32,033 bases of DNA from a virus. The position numbers and the translations under genes are program-made. The DNA is taken from positions 1-32,033 of IMG/VR virus record IMGVR_UViG_3300017773_000074; one strand, given 5' to 3'. Shown one piece after another: positions 24,742 through 30,146 of this stretch. The notes under the pieces were generated by a model. It did no database searches. It was not told the origin of the DNA and worked only from the letters and a program-made list of their open reading frames with translations. Position 1 is the first letter of the stretch. Each line of letters starts with the position of its first letter.

Positions 24742-25099
24742 TAAAAAGAAGACATATCCTCGTGGCATTTATGCCAATCGCACGGAAAAAGTACCTAGTT
24801 TTGTGCGATCTAACGTGAAGATTGATAATGCGAAGGCCATCGAATGGCTTCAGTCACAAACGGCTCCATACACGCATTTACAGATCTTAGAATCGCATCA
24901 GGTAGACGAGTACAATAATACTGTTTATATCTGCGTTGACGATTATCAAATGGAGCGTCAGCGCGAAAAAGCCAGTGAGGGCTTAAAGCAAGCAAACCAA
25001 GTTCTTCAGCAGCAGAGCGCAAAGCCTGATGAAGATGAGTTGCCATTACCACAGTTTGGACATAAAGATGAAACAGCAGAAGACGACATCCCTTTTTAA
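24734..25099 (+). CDS. Putative single-stranded-DNA-binding-like protein with SSB-type C-terminal tip
   Basis: The 121-residue product starts at ATG 24734, with GAGGAG (24721-24726) at good spacing; a longer in-frame start at 24719 is less likely. The N-terminus has YPRGIYANRTEKVPSFVRSN, a beta-like part follows (KIDNAKAIEWLQSQ, THLQILESHQVDEY, TVYICVDDYQ), then a Gln/Ala-rich linker and an acidic end finishing DDIPF, the tip by which bacterial SSB recruits partner proteins. Small proteins with this YPRGIY start and DDIPF end recur beside ERF or RecT genes. A classic full-length OB-fold SSB is not apparent. Binding to single strands and tethering of replication partners is inference. Confidence 0.7.
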   Translation: MDSKKKTYPRGIYANRTEKVPSFVRSNVKIDNAKAIEWLQSQTAPYTHLQILESHQVDEYNNTVYICVDDYQMERQREKASEGLKQANQVLQQQSAKPDEDELPLPQFGHKDETAEDDIPF

Positions 25100-25292
25100 C
25101 GTGGGAGAAAGCCTTAGAAAGGCACAAAAAAAGCAGAAGGTGACTAACAAGTCTCTTTCTGAGAATTTTGGAGTAAGTCTTGTGCAGGTCGGTCGTTGGA
25201 GAAACTGCACTGACATGCGTATTGGTCACATAGAAGCCATTTCTAATTACCTTGGAATGGATGTGTACGAATTTTTAGAGTTGGGTAGGTGA
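25068..25292 (+). CDS. Small XRE-type helix-turn-helix DNA-binding protein
   Basis: The frame is open from 25029. The start at 25068 gives 74 residues and overlaps the previous gene by 32 bases; the downstream GTG at 25102 is an alternative that would begin right at the HTH domain. The core runs GESLRKAQKKQKVTNKSL then SENFGVSLVQVGRWRN, with the recognition helix around VSLVQVGRW, and ends with IEAISNYLGMDVYEFLEL, the classic Cro/CI-type arrangement. It could be a Cro-like or activator protein controlling the early genes. Operator-like dyads at 29361 and 29630 are possible targets, but nothing links them directly. Confidence 0.75.
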   Translation: MKQQKTTSLFNVGESLRKAQKKQKVTNKSLSENFGVSLVQVGRWRNCTDMRIGHIEAISNYLGMDVYEFLELGR

Positions 25293-25293
25293 A

Positions 25294-25458
25294 ATGAGTG
25301 AACATCCCTTTGATTGTCCTGTTTGCCTACAGCGTTATTGGAGAGACGACTCTTCTATCTATGACGATCGGTACGACGATAGCGTCTGTTGCAACTGTGC
25401 AGAAGAGCCTATTTGTGAATACTGGTTAGAGGAGCAAAAAAAAGCCCCCTTGGGATAG
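25294..25458 (+). CDS. 54-residue CxxC protein, probable zinc-binding
   Basis: A short frame beginning one base after the HTH gene stop, too short for usual gene-length cut-offs. It has CPVC near residues 8-11 and CCNC near 32-35, with a further Cys at 41, a layout suited to one zinc site. The middle is acidic and Tyr-rich (SSIYDDRYDDS). The last codons (KKAPLG) lie inside the strong hairpin at 25444-25463. Start spacing and the tight fit with the previous gene support reality. Such tiny CxxC proteins are frequent in phage regulatory regions and often bind host proteins. The role here is unknown. Confidence 0.6.
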   Translation: MSEHPFDCPVCLQRYWRDDSSIYDDRYDDSVCCNCAEEPICEYWLEEQKKAPLG

Positions 25459-25463
25459 GGGGC
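25436..25463 (-). terminator. Terminator for minus-strand transcription
   Basis: GCCCCC (25444-25449) pairs with GGGGGC (25458-25463) around an eight-base loop. On the plus strand the hairpin is preceded by eight A residues (25436-25443) and has no T-run after it. On the minus strand the same sequence is a hairpin followed by T8, a strong terminator. No minus-strand gene is visible to the right of it, so a minus-strand RNA, or protection from antisense transcription, is implied. Confidence 0.65.
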
Positions 25464-25800
25464 AAATCATGTAAGGAACCACTCTTACTCTTTGCTAAAG
25501 GGGTTGAAGCAAAGAAAAGACATAATAGTCTTATGAAAGATAGAAGTCACCCCCTAGTCGAGCCTAGAAAAATAATGCTGTCTCAAGTTGCAGCTGCTCA
25601 TAAAAGACTGAATCAACCCCTTACCTTTGAGGGCGGGGACAAACAGCGGTTAATGTTGCCAAGTAGTTAGGGCGTCGTGATGGCAGAGCGATAAATGATC
25701 TGCGCTGATATTTGGGGTTGAGGGACTAGCGTTATAAAAATTTGTATAGGGCAACTACCGCCCTCTAATGACCACTATTGTCTGAAGAAAGGGGAAAAAA
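25459..25800. ncRNA. Structured intergenic region, candidate non-coding RNA
   Basis: A 342-base stretch with no confident gene but dense complementarity. Perfect local stems: GTAAG 25471-25475 with CTTAC 25484-25488; CTTTGC 25490-25495 with GCAAAG 25509-25514; AAGAC 25517-25521 with GTCTT 25528-25532. Long-range pairs: AAGGGGTTGA 25498-25507 with TCAACCCCTT 25613-25622 (10 bp, its left arm being the loop of the second hairpin); GTCTTATGA 25528-25536 with 25598-25608 (two-base bulge); GAGGGCGG 25629-25636 with CCGCCCTC 25758-25765. GGGGTTGA recurs at 25714-25721 and could compete for 25613-25620. A regulatory RNA or a complex leader for gene 25801 is possible; strand is uncertain. Confidence 0.4.
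25533..25670 (+). CDS. Possible 45-residue protein inside the structured region
   Basis: A frame of 46 codons including the stop, beginning at the base of the hairpin 25517-25532. The product is basic, with PLVEPRKIMLSQVAAAHKRL and a short LTFEGGDKQR segment. The ribosome binding site is weak (purine-rich AAAGAAAAG upstream of the hairpin). It overlaps the long-range pairings, so it may be a leader peptide whose translation alters RNA folding, or simply a chance frame. Confidence 0.3.
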   Translation: MKDRSHPLVEPRKIMLSQVAAAHKRLNQPLTFEGGDKQRLMLPSS

Positions 25801-26175
25801 ATGATTACTAAAACTGGAGAAGACTGGCAGCCAACAGACGAGCAATTGCTGGGATGGCAACACGCCTACCCAGAAGTCGACATATTCGCAGAGCTTAACG
25901 TGATGGCTGTATGGCTTGAGTCTAACGAGCCAAAGCGAAAGACAGATCGCGGAATGCCTCGCTTTGTTAACTCATGGCTCTCTCGGGCAAATCAAAAGGG
26001 CGGCAGTCCGTTTGCGCAAGAAGCAGAGAAAGAAAGCGGCAAGATACCAATTAAAAAGTGGACCCAGCTTGACGATTGCAGTCACGATTTTATGCAAAGC
26101 GAAAGCTATCGGAAGTACTGCCTTGATCGGTTTGGTCAGTATGTAACCTTTAGCGGTGAGAGGGTGACGCGATGA
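25801..26175 (+). CDS. Putative replication-associated protein
   Basis: A 124-residue protein, preceded by GAAAGGGGAAAAAA before ATG 25801. The segment VMAVWLESNEPKRKTDRGMP followed by RFVNSWLSRANQKGG matches a W/L-x-N-x-R-K/K-T-G-F-x-x-W-L pattern found in C-terminal parts of phage replisome-organiser and DnaT-like proteins, where it helps load the host helicase. The rest is charged and helical (residues 1-30 and 75-124) and has no recognisable ATPase or DNA-binding motif. This is the only replication initiation candidate in the window, so the phage would rely on host polymerase and helicase. The stop overlaps the next start (ATGA). Confidence 0.5.
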   Translation: MITKTGEDWQPTDEQLLGWQHAYPEVDIFAELNVMAVWLESNEPKRKTDRGMPRFVNSWLSRANQKGGSPFAQEAEKESGKIPIKKWTQLDDCSHDFMQSESYRKYCLDRFGQYVTFSGERVTR

Positions 26176-26693
26176 TCGTTCATCTAAACAAACAAGAAAT
26201 GGCGCTTACGGAGCAAGCTGGTAAGTTGCGGTGGCAGTTAGCACGCGCGGCAGGGGTCAAGGACAGAGTCGTAGATAAAGACCGTAATCCATACGATATT
26301 GACTGTTTGGGTGTTCGTGCGGAAGTCGCTGTAGGTAAATTGCTCAATTTAGACTTTTCTGCTGCGACATTGGGCATTGATTCGGGCGGTGATTTATTTG
26401 TACCGATCAAAGACGATGATTTTATGTCTTTGCAAATTAAGGCAACATTTCATAAAAGCGGAAATTTGTTATTCCGACATGACTGTAAATTTGAGTTTCA
26501 AACGGCTTTGCTTGTCTGCCAAATGTCTTCTGATGTTTACGACGTGGTGGGGTGTATGGGAGTTCAGCAGATACAAGCCAGGAAAATCAAAGTCGATAAA
26601 GGCAAGGGCTATGTTGGATGGCAAATTAATCGTACTGATTTAGCACCGGTAAGCGACTTGTGGGCATATATACAGAAGAGGCGTTACTCATGA
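26172..26693 (+). CDS. PD-(D/E)XK-like nuclease-fold protein
   Basis: A 173-residue protein with the arrangement of a restriction-endonuclease-like core: a helix with Glu51 in GVRAEVAVGKLLNL, Asp74 in IDSGGDLFV, and Gln88-x-Lys90 in SLQIKAT, giving E, D and QxK at spacing typical of this fold. Strands after the motif (LLFRHDCKF, TALLVCQM, YDVVGCMG) and a C-terminal helix SDLWAYIQKRR fit as well. It could be a structure-specific or recombination nuclease acting with ERF, NinB and NinG neighbours. Substrate cannot be told. It overlaps genes on both sides by four bases, so expression is coupled. Confidence 0.55.
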   Translation: MIVHLNKQEMALTEQAGKLRWQLARAAGVKDRVVDKDRNPYDIDCLGVRAEVAVGKLLNLDFSAATLGIDSGGDLFVPIKDDDFMSLQIKATFHKSGNLLFRHDCKFEFQTALLVCQMSSDVYDVVGCMGVQQIQARKIKVDKGKGYVGWQINRTDLAPVSDLWAYIQKRRYS

Positions 26694-27130
26694 ATGGGAG
26701 CTTTTGGTTAGTACGTCATAAATACCAAGTACAAGATCGCATTAAGACTTTCCAAAGGTTTTTAGAAGAAACGTGGAATTGGGATGAGCCTATAGCCTGG
26801 AAGGTAACTGTCTATCGAGATCCTCGCAGCGTCTCTCAAAACGCTCTCATGCATATGTGGTTCGAGGAAATGGCAAACCACTTCACTGAGCGGGGTACTG
26901 AGGTAGATAAGGACGGTATGAAAGAGCTAATGAAATACAAGTTTCTAGGCACCGAAGACATCGTTATAAACAATACTGTAATACCGGGTCAATTACGAAA
27001 AACCCGTGGACTTGATAAAGGGGAGATGCAATTCTTTCTTAGTCAGATACAGGAGTGGGGCTTAGATCATGGCGTTAAACTCACAGCGCCAATGAACTCC
27101 ACTTACATGGAAATAATGGGGAGGATGTAA
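26690..27130 (+). CDS. NinB-like recombination mediator
   Basis: The 146-residue product resembles lambda NinB (Orf), which binds single-stranded DNA and helps load annealing proteins in place of RecFOR. The key stretch is WKVTVYRDPRSVSQNALMHM, matching the VTI----RS--QN-KLW pattern of NinB, followed by WFEEMANHFTERG. The later part has an MKELMKYKFLG helix and a KGEMQFFLSQIQEWGLDHGV segment equivalent to the EFAELLELIQAFG helix. ATG 26690 is used, because it is coupled to the stop of 26172 by ATGA; an upstream in-frame start at 26660 would overlap more. It is followed by a NinG-like gene, as in lambdoid phages. Confidence 0.78.
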   Translation: MNGSFWLVRHKYQVQDRIKTFQRFLEETWNWDEPIAWKVTVYRDPRSVSQNALMHMWFEEMANHFTERGTEVDKDGMKELMKYKFLGTEDIVINNTVIPGQLRKTRGLDKGEMQFFLSQIQEWGLDHGVKLTAPMNSTYMEIMGRM

Positions 27131-27131
27131 A

Positions 27132-27515
27132 TTGGGAATCAAGAGGACTAACGCAGACATATGGTGTAGCAAGGCAGTAAGGTTGCGCGATGGAGCGTGT
27201 GTGTCGTGTGGTAGTACTGAAACAAACCAAGCTATGCACATCTATGGGCGCAGAAACAAGGCTGTCCGTTATTCACTCGATAACTTACTAACGGGCTGTT
27301 ACACCTGTCATCGGCTTTTTGGTGAGTCGCCCGTAGCGTTCATCGATTTTTGCACTCAACACTTGGGTGAGGGCCATATGGAGATTCTGCGCGAAAAGTC
27401 TCAGGGTATTATGAAAGACAACAAGGTGACTCGTGACGAGATTGCAAAGCATTATCGAGAACAGGTTCGTATGAAAGAGTTAAATGAGGATCATCAATTT
27501 ATAAGCTATAACTAA
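27132..27515 (+). CDS. NinG/Rap-like HNH-type recombination endonuclease
   Basis: The 127-residue product carries a zinc-binding HNH-like core: CVSCG, then HIYGRRNKAVRYSLDNLLTGCYTCHRLFG, in which the first His, the Asn and the CxxCH serve as metal and catalytic residues, as in lambda NinG (Rap), a nuclease that resolves branched recombination intermediates. The C-terminal third is helical and charged. The start is a TTG at 27132 with GAGGA six bases before it; no suitable ATG lies upstream of the conserved DIWCSKAVRLRDG segment. It follows the NinB-like gene with a one-base gap, and the pair matches the lambda ninB-ninG arrangement. Confidence 0.85.
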   Translation: MGIKRTNADIWCSKAVRLRDGACVSCGSTETNQAMHIYGRRNKAVRYSLDNLLTGCYTCHRLFGESPVAFIDFCTQHLGEGHMEILREKSQGIMKDNKVTRDEIAKHYREQVRMKELNEDHQFISYN

Positions 27516-27525
27516 GGAGAAGATT

Positions 27526-27744
27526 TTGTCAGGTGTAAGGAATCAAGGGGATTTAATGACGTTCCAAGAGATAGCAGATGAGATTGGAATTTCTAGACAA
27601 GGGGTCAAGCATGTCTATGACAAGGCGATTAGGAAAATTAGAGGAGATGCGAAGTTAAAAGAGTATTGGCACTTTATGCTGCTTGATTCGTCATCAGATT
27701 TGTCTGACGTTTTAAGTCATGGAAACGTGACAAAAGAAACATAA
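27526..27744 (+). CDS. Small sigma-region-4-like regulator
   Basis: A 72-residue protein starting at a TTG, with AAGGAG upstream at good spacing. Residues 10-40 read LMTFQEIADEIGISRQGVKHV followed by YDKAIRKIR, a region-4 type helix-turn-helix as found in sigma factors, where EIADEIGIS is the first part and QGVKHVYDKAIRKI the recognition helix. The rest is short and acidic and has no other sigma regions. It is probably a transcription regulator that contacts a -35-like element or RNA polymerase, perhaps switching early to late expression. The gene lies at the end of the NinG transcript, before a promoter candidate at 27749. Confidence 0.7.
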   Translation: MSGVRNQGDLMTFQEIADEIGISRQGVKHVYDKAIRKIRGDAKLKEYWHFMLLDSSSDLSDVLSHGNVTKET

Positions 27745-27748
27745 AAGG

Positions 27749-27776
27749 TTGCATAAAGGCATAGATTGGTTAGGAT
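27749..27776 (+). promoter_or_regulatory. Weak promoter candidate before gene 27807
   Basis: TTGCAT (27749-27754) and TAGGAT (27771-27776) lie 16 bases apart in the 62-base gap after the sigma-region-4-like gene. Each hexamer matches the consensus at about four positions. It shares the GTTGCA start with the candidate at 23764, which is the only additional support. Confidence 0.25.
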
Positions 27777-27806
27777 CAGATAGTCAAAACAAAAAAGGGG
27801 AAGTAG

Positions 27807-27986
27807 ATGTTCGCGGTTAATGAATCAGATGATTTTTTAATTGCTGTCCAAGCAGCACAGACGATGGCAAGACACCTTCGTCAAGACATGGTAATACTTA
27901 AGGAATGCAGAGTTGTTCCATTAGTAACAACAGATGAGAAACCTTTAGAAATTATAAGGTACAGTGAAAGTAGAGGAGCCGTATGA
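27807..27986 (+). CDS. Small protein of 59 residues
   Basis: A short frame with AGGGGAAG just before ATG 27807 and an ATGATG overlap with the next gene, both good signs of a real gene. The protein begins with a helix (LIAVQAAQTMARHLRQDMV) and ends with a likely beta hairpin (CRVVPLVTTDEKPLEIIRY). It looks like a compact alpha-beta protein of the sort common in early regions. No function is recognised. It is just below usual length cut-offs and is easily missed. Confidence 0.65.
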   Translation: MFAVNESDDFLIAVQAAQTMARHLRQDMVILKECRVVPLVTTDEKPLEIIRYSESRGAV

Positions 27987-28495
27987 TGGATGTAATAGAG
28001 AGAGAAGAAATCGCTGATGTATTACGTCAGCAGCCGCAGGTGTTGCAGTCTGAGGATTTTGATCATATCACTGTCAGCGATGTTATCGGTCTACATGTGC
28101 CAGATTACATACACAAGGCGCTTCCATTGCGAGATGCTTTCACTCTCGGGCTACAGCCAGAGTGGGTCGATTTTTTCGACAGTCTACAATCTACTTATTG
28201 CCAGCTAATATCAAAAATGCATAAGAACGAGATTGTCAGCAATCATCTACATCCTAAGTTCTTGGATAATTGGTTCAAAGACAGCCCAGAAATGGAAGGT
28301 GCATATACTGTGTTGAGAGGTATATCAGGATGGGCAGCTGAATCGCATGACGAGATAATGGAAGCGATGGTAGACATTGCAATGGGTATACCGGCAGGAC
28401 ATACCATGCATGAGCGTCGAATTAAGTCTAAAGGTAACGTGGTAAACTTAACCGAGTATCGACTCAGGACATTGTTAAATGCCAGTATCCATTGA
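27983..28495 (+). CDS. Hypothetical protein, possibly coupled to its downstream neighbour
   Basis: A 170-residue protein starting at 27983 or at the next ATG (27986), with GAGGAG a few bases upstream. The sequence is mostly helical, with a Pro/His-rich middle (HVPDYIHKALPLRDAF, FFDSLQSTYCQLI) and an acidic helix ESHDEIMEAMVDIAMG. There are no catalytic motifs or membrane segments. Its last 17 bases overlap the gene at 28479, which may be a displaced tail protein, so this gene could be a partner or assembly factor. That is speculation from layout only. Confidence 0.7.
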   Translation: MMDVIEREEIADVLRQQPQVLQSEDFDHITVSDVIGLHVPDYIHKALPLRDAFTLGLQPEWVDFFDSLQSTYCQLISKMHKNEIVSNHLHPKFLDNWFKDSPEMEGAYTVLRGISGWAAESHDEIMEAMVDIAMGIPAGHTMHERRIKSKGNVVNLTEYRLRTLLNASIH

Positions 28496-29162
28496 AGGCT
28501 TCTTAGGCCAGCCGCCACAAGTACAAAAGTTCGTAGACAAGCAGTTGCGTTTTGCAGGTCGAGAGTCTATGAACAATGCTTTGTTCCACACCTGGTCTTA
28601 CCTTAAAAACGATATGGATAATCATATAAAAGGCGGCGCTGTAAAGTATACAAAGACCGGCTTGTGGCGGACTAAAGCTACGAGACAGAACTTGAGAGCG
28701 CACCTTTACTTTAAAAGAGACCGTTATTACATCAACCACATAATCAAAGGTGGTCAAAAGCCTGCTAATTACGGTCAAAAATCAAACGCTAAATATCTTA
28801 TAGACATCATCTGGAATGATGAACACAAGGCTCCAATTACAGGTAAGGGCAACATCTTCCCTAGTTACCTAAAAAAGGCTGAGACTAAGCCAGTTCCTTA
28901 CAAAGGCGGCTATTTATGGGGAGGCTATCTTAAAGGAAGGCCGCGTAGCGATAAGTATCGAGGCATTTGGTATCGTAAGGGGCGCGATCTGCAGATGGTC
29001 GTAAGTTTCGCTCGTAAGAGCAGAAAGCAAAAGATCACCTACCCAGCTGATAAAATGGCCGAAAAAGAGTTCTATGATCACTACAATAAAAACGTAGGTC
29101 GTAACGTCGCTAGGGCTATGGCAACGGGAACCGGCTTTGGTATGAAGGGACGTGCTGGATAA
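28479..29162 (+). CDS. Putative tail completion protein, gpZ-like
   Basis: A strongly basic 227-residue protein. The start has FVDKQLRFAGRESMNNALFHT, a helix pattern like minor tail protein Z; the middle has TKATRQNLRAHLYFKRDRY followed by INHIIKGGQKP (H-x-GG); the end has GIWYRKGRDLQMVVSFARKS and a final helix ADKMAEKEFYDHYNKNVGRN, resembling the I-x-R-x-G-x-L and C-terminal helix of gpZ proteins. The gpZ gene of lambda lies between FII and U, and no such gene is there in this window. So this may be the missing protein that completes the tail top. It sits at the end of the replication operon, an unusual place. An RNA- or DNA-binding basic protein is the alternative. Confidence 0.45.
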   Translation: MPVSIEGFLGQPPQVQKFVDKQLRFAGRESMNNALFHTWSYLKNDMDNHIKGGAVKYTKTGLWRTKATRQNLRAHLYFKRDRYYINHIIKGGQKPANYGQKSNAKYLIDIIWNDEHKAPITGKGNIFPSYLKKAETKPVPYKGGYLWGGYLKGRPRSDKYRGIWYRKGRDLQMVVSFARKSRKQKITYPADKMAEKEFYDHYNKNVGRNVARAMATGTGFGMKGRAG

Positions 29163-29168
29163 ATTAAA

Positions 29169-29320
29169 TATCCCACGGATACTTTTCTGGTCCCTGCCCA
29201 CTCATAAGCATTAGCTTTTTTGTATTTACTATCCCACGGATACTTTTTCGGTGCCTGCCGAGGCAGATGACTGTGGATTTTTGTATTTACTATCCCACGG
29301 ATACTTTTTCGGTGCCTGCC
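29169..29320. repeat. Three tandem copies of a 30-base repeat at 61-base period
   Basis: Copies lie at 29169-29198, 29230-29259 and 29291-29320. Each begins TATCCCACGGATACTTTT and ends CCTGCC. Copies two and three are identical; copy one differs at several bases after position 16. The period is exactly 61 in both intervals. Each copy contains the dyad TATCC-CAC-GGATA. The intervening 31 bases share their last 13 bases (TTTTTGTATTTAC) but differ in the first 17-18. A T5-6 tract precedes copies two and three. Iterated binding sites, replication iterons or repeated RNA hairpins are possible; the shared spacer ends argue against CRISPR. Confidence 0.8.
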
Positions 29321-29570
29321 CGGTCAGAATACCCCGGTTTTTTGTGTGGGTATTGATATCTGGTCAAAATTTGATCAATTCGGGGGTTTTGGCTCGAAAT
29401 TCGGTCATTTCCCCGCAAAACCCGTTGCGATGCCCGGCGCGGTCGATGATATGCGCGATTTAAGGGGGCGCGATTTGCTGCAGCTGCTGTAGTGCTGATT
29501 TGAGTTAGAGGCGAAATGCGGAATTGTTCTTGGCACTTATATAGGCAATAAAAAAACAACCTTTTATGTA
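29321..29570. other. Non-coding region between the repeat array and the right-end promoter
   Basis: No convincing gene. It holds ATACCC/GGGTAT flanking the T-run after the third repeat, a long dyad GGGTTTTG (about 29384) with CAAAACCC (about 29417), a palindromic TTGATCAA (29371-29378), two copies of GCGCGATTT about 16 bases apart near 29452 and 29467, and a GCTGCAGCTGCTG run near 29478. The structure and lack of genes make this, with the repeats, a candidate replication origin or regulatory region. Confidence 0.5.
29361..29377. promoter_or_regulatory. Operator-like dyad 1
   Basis: TGGTCAAAATTTGATCA is a 17-base imperfect palindrome centred on one A, with seven of eight arm positions matching. 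It shares TGGTCAAAATTT (and the preceding C) with the second site at 29630. Length and symmetry suit a dimeric HTH repressor. Confidence 0.4.
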
Positions 29571-29600
29571 TTGTTTTGTCGGATGGTCCGGGCTTATAAT
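29571..29600 (+). promoter_or_regulatory. Sigma-70 promoter for the right-end gene cluster
   Basis: TTGTTT (29571-29576) and a perfect TATAAT (29595-29600) are separated by 18 bases. Transcription would begin near 29607, about 70 bases before the first start codon. It is the best promoter in the window and faces the cluster of small genes ending at the terminator at 31987. Confidence 0.7.
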
Positions 29601-29629
29601 CGACCCATCGGCAGGGGGGCGGCCCTGAC

Positions 29630-29646
29630 TGGTCAAAATTTAACCA
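29630..29646. promoter_or_regulatory. Operator-like dyad 2, downstream of the promoter
   Basis: TGGTCAAAATTTAACCA is a 17-base imperfect palindrome, seven of eight arm positions matching, in the untranslated leader about 23 bases after the predicted start point. A repressor bound here would block the promoter at 29571. A 13-base identity with the site at 29360-29372 supports a shared binding protein. Confidence 0.45.
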
Positions 29647-29675
29647 CCGCCCAAAACAGATTGAAGGGGTTACAC

Positions 29676-29834
29676 ATGACGCAATACCACGCAACGATTG
29701 AAGGCTTAACGTTTCGTATCAAGCAAATCGGTAAGGGGTACTTTGCTTTTGACGCTGTCACTGGTGTCTATGTTGCAAGGGGTGTTAATCACTGCGATCT
29801 ATTCGCGCGAATTAATCGTGCTATCCAACACTAA
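29676..29834 (+). CDS. Small protein at the start of the right-end cluster
   Basis: A 52-residue protein. ATG 29676 has AAGGGG (29664-29669) upstream; an in-frame extension to 29571 would begin inside the promoter and is rejected. It has a beta-hairpin-like layout (FRIKQIGKGYFAFDAVTGVYVA) followed by a short helix (LFARINRAIQH). It is the first gene after the promoter and so probably expressed early and highly. No family is recognised; tiny first genes in such clusters are often inhibitors of host functions, but nothing here proves that. Confidence 0.65.
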   Translation: MTQYHATIEGLTFRIKQIGKGYFAFDAVTGVYVARGVNHCDLFARINRAIQH

Positions 29835-29846
29835 AGGGGTTTAGTT

Positions 29847-30146
29847 ATGAATCAGAAAATTTCGACCGGGTATGAAATCACCAAAGGTGCCGCAGAAAAG
29901 GCGCAACAAATGGGATGGGATGTAGTCAATATAAGCGTTAGCCAATCCGCGCAGGTCGCTATCATCACCAGTCACCGCCCTAATAAGTACCGCCCGGCGC
30001 AGTGTTACATCACCCACGAGTACAACCCTGGTGCAAATCACTTGTATTGGGGGCATTACGATTTGACCGAAGAGAAGGCTAGTGCGGATCATGCAAAGCG
30101 CTTTGCCCAATATGCTCAAACCTTCGGGGGTGCTGAAAATGGATGA
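29847..30146 (+). CDS. Hypothetical protein of the right-end cluster
   Basis: A 99-residue protein with AAAGGGG before its ATG. The N-terminal half has a helix (KGAAEKAQQMGWDVVNISV) and a strand pair (QVAIITSHR). The middle is Tyr/His-rich (YITHEYNPGANHLYWGHYDL), and the end is a helix (ADHAKRFAQYAQTF). It seems a single alpha/beta domain. The 3' end overlaps the tiny membrane protein gene by eight bases. Function unknown. Confidence 0.68.
   Translation: MNQKISTGYEITKGAAEKAQQMGWDVVNISVSQSAQVAIITSHRPNKYRPAQCYITHEYNPGANHLYWGHYDLTEEKASADHAKRFAQYAQTFGGAENG

Noticed and set aside
25459-25800. tRNA or tmRNA in the structured region
   Set aside because: The stems do not form a cloverleaf and there is no CCA-type end or T-arm sequence.
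29169-29320. CRISPR array
   Set aside because: The repeats are evenly spaced, but the inserts share their last 13 bases, there are only three repeats, one is diverged, and there are no cas genes.
29251-29463. A 70-residue frame over the repeat array and the following region
   Set aside because: It runs through repeat DNA, lacks a ribosome binding site and has an improbable composition.
29290-29694. Minus-strand frame of 134 codons across the non-coding region
   Set aside because: It spans the repeats, both operator-like sites and the promoter, has no ribosome binding site and shows no family pattern.
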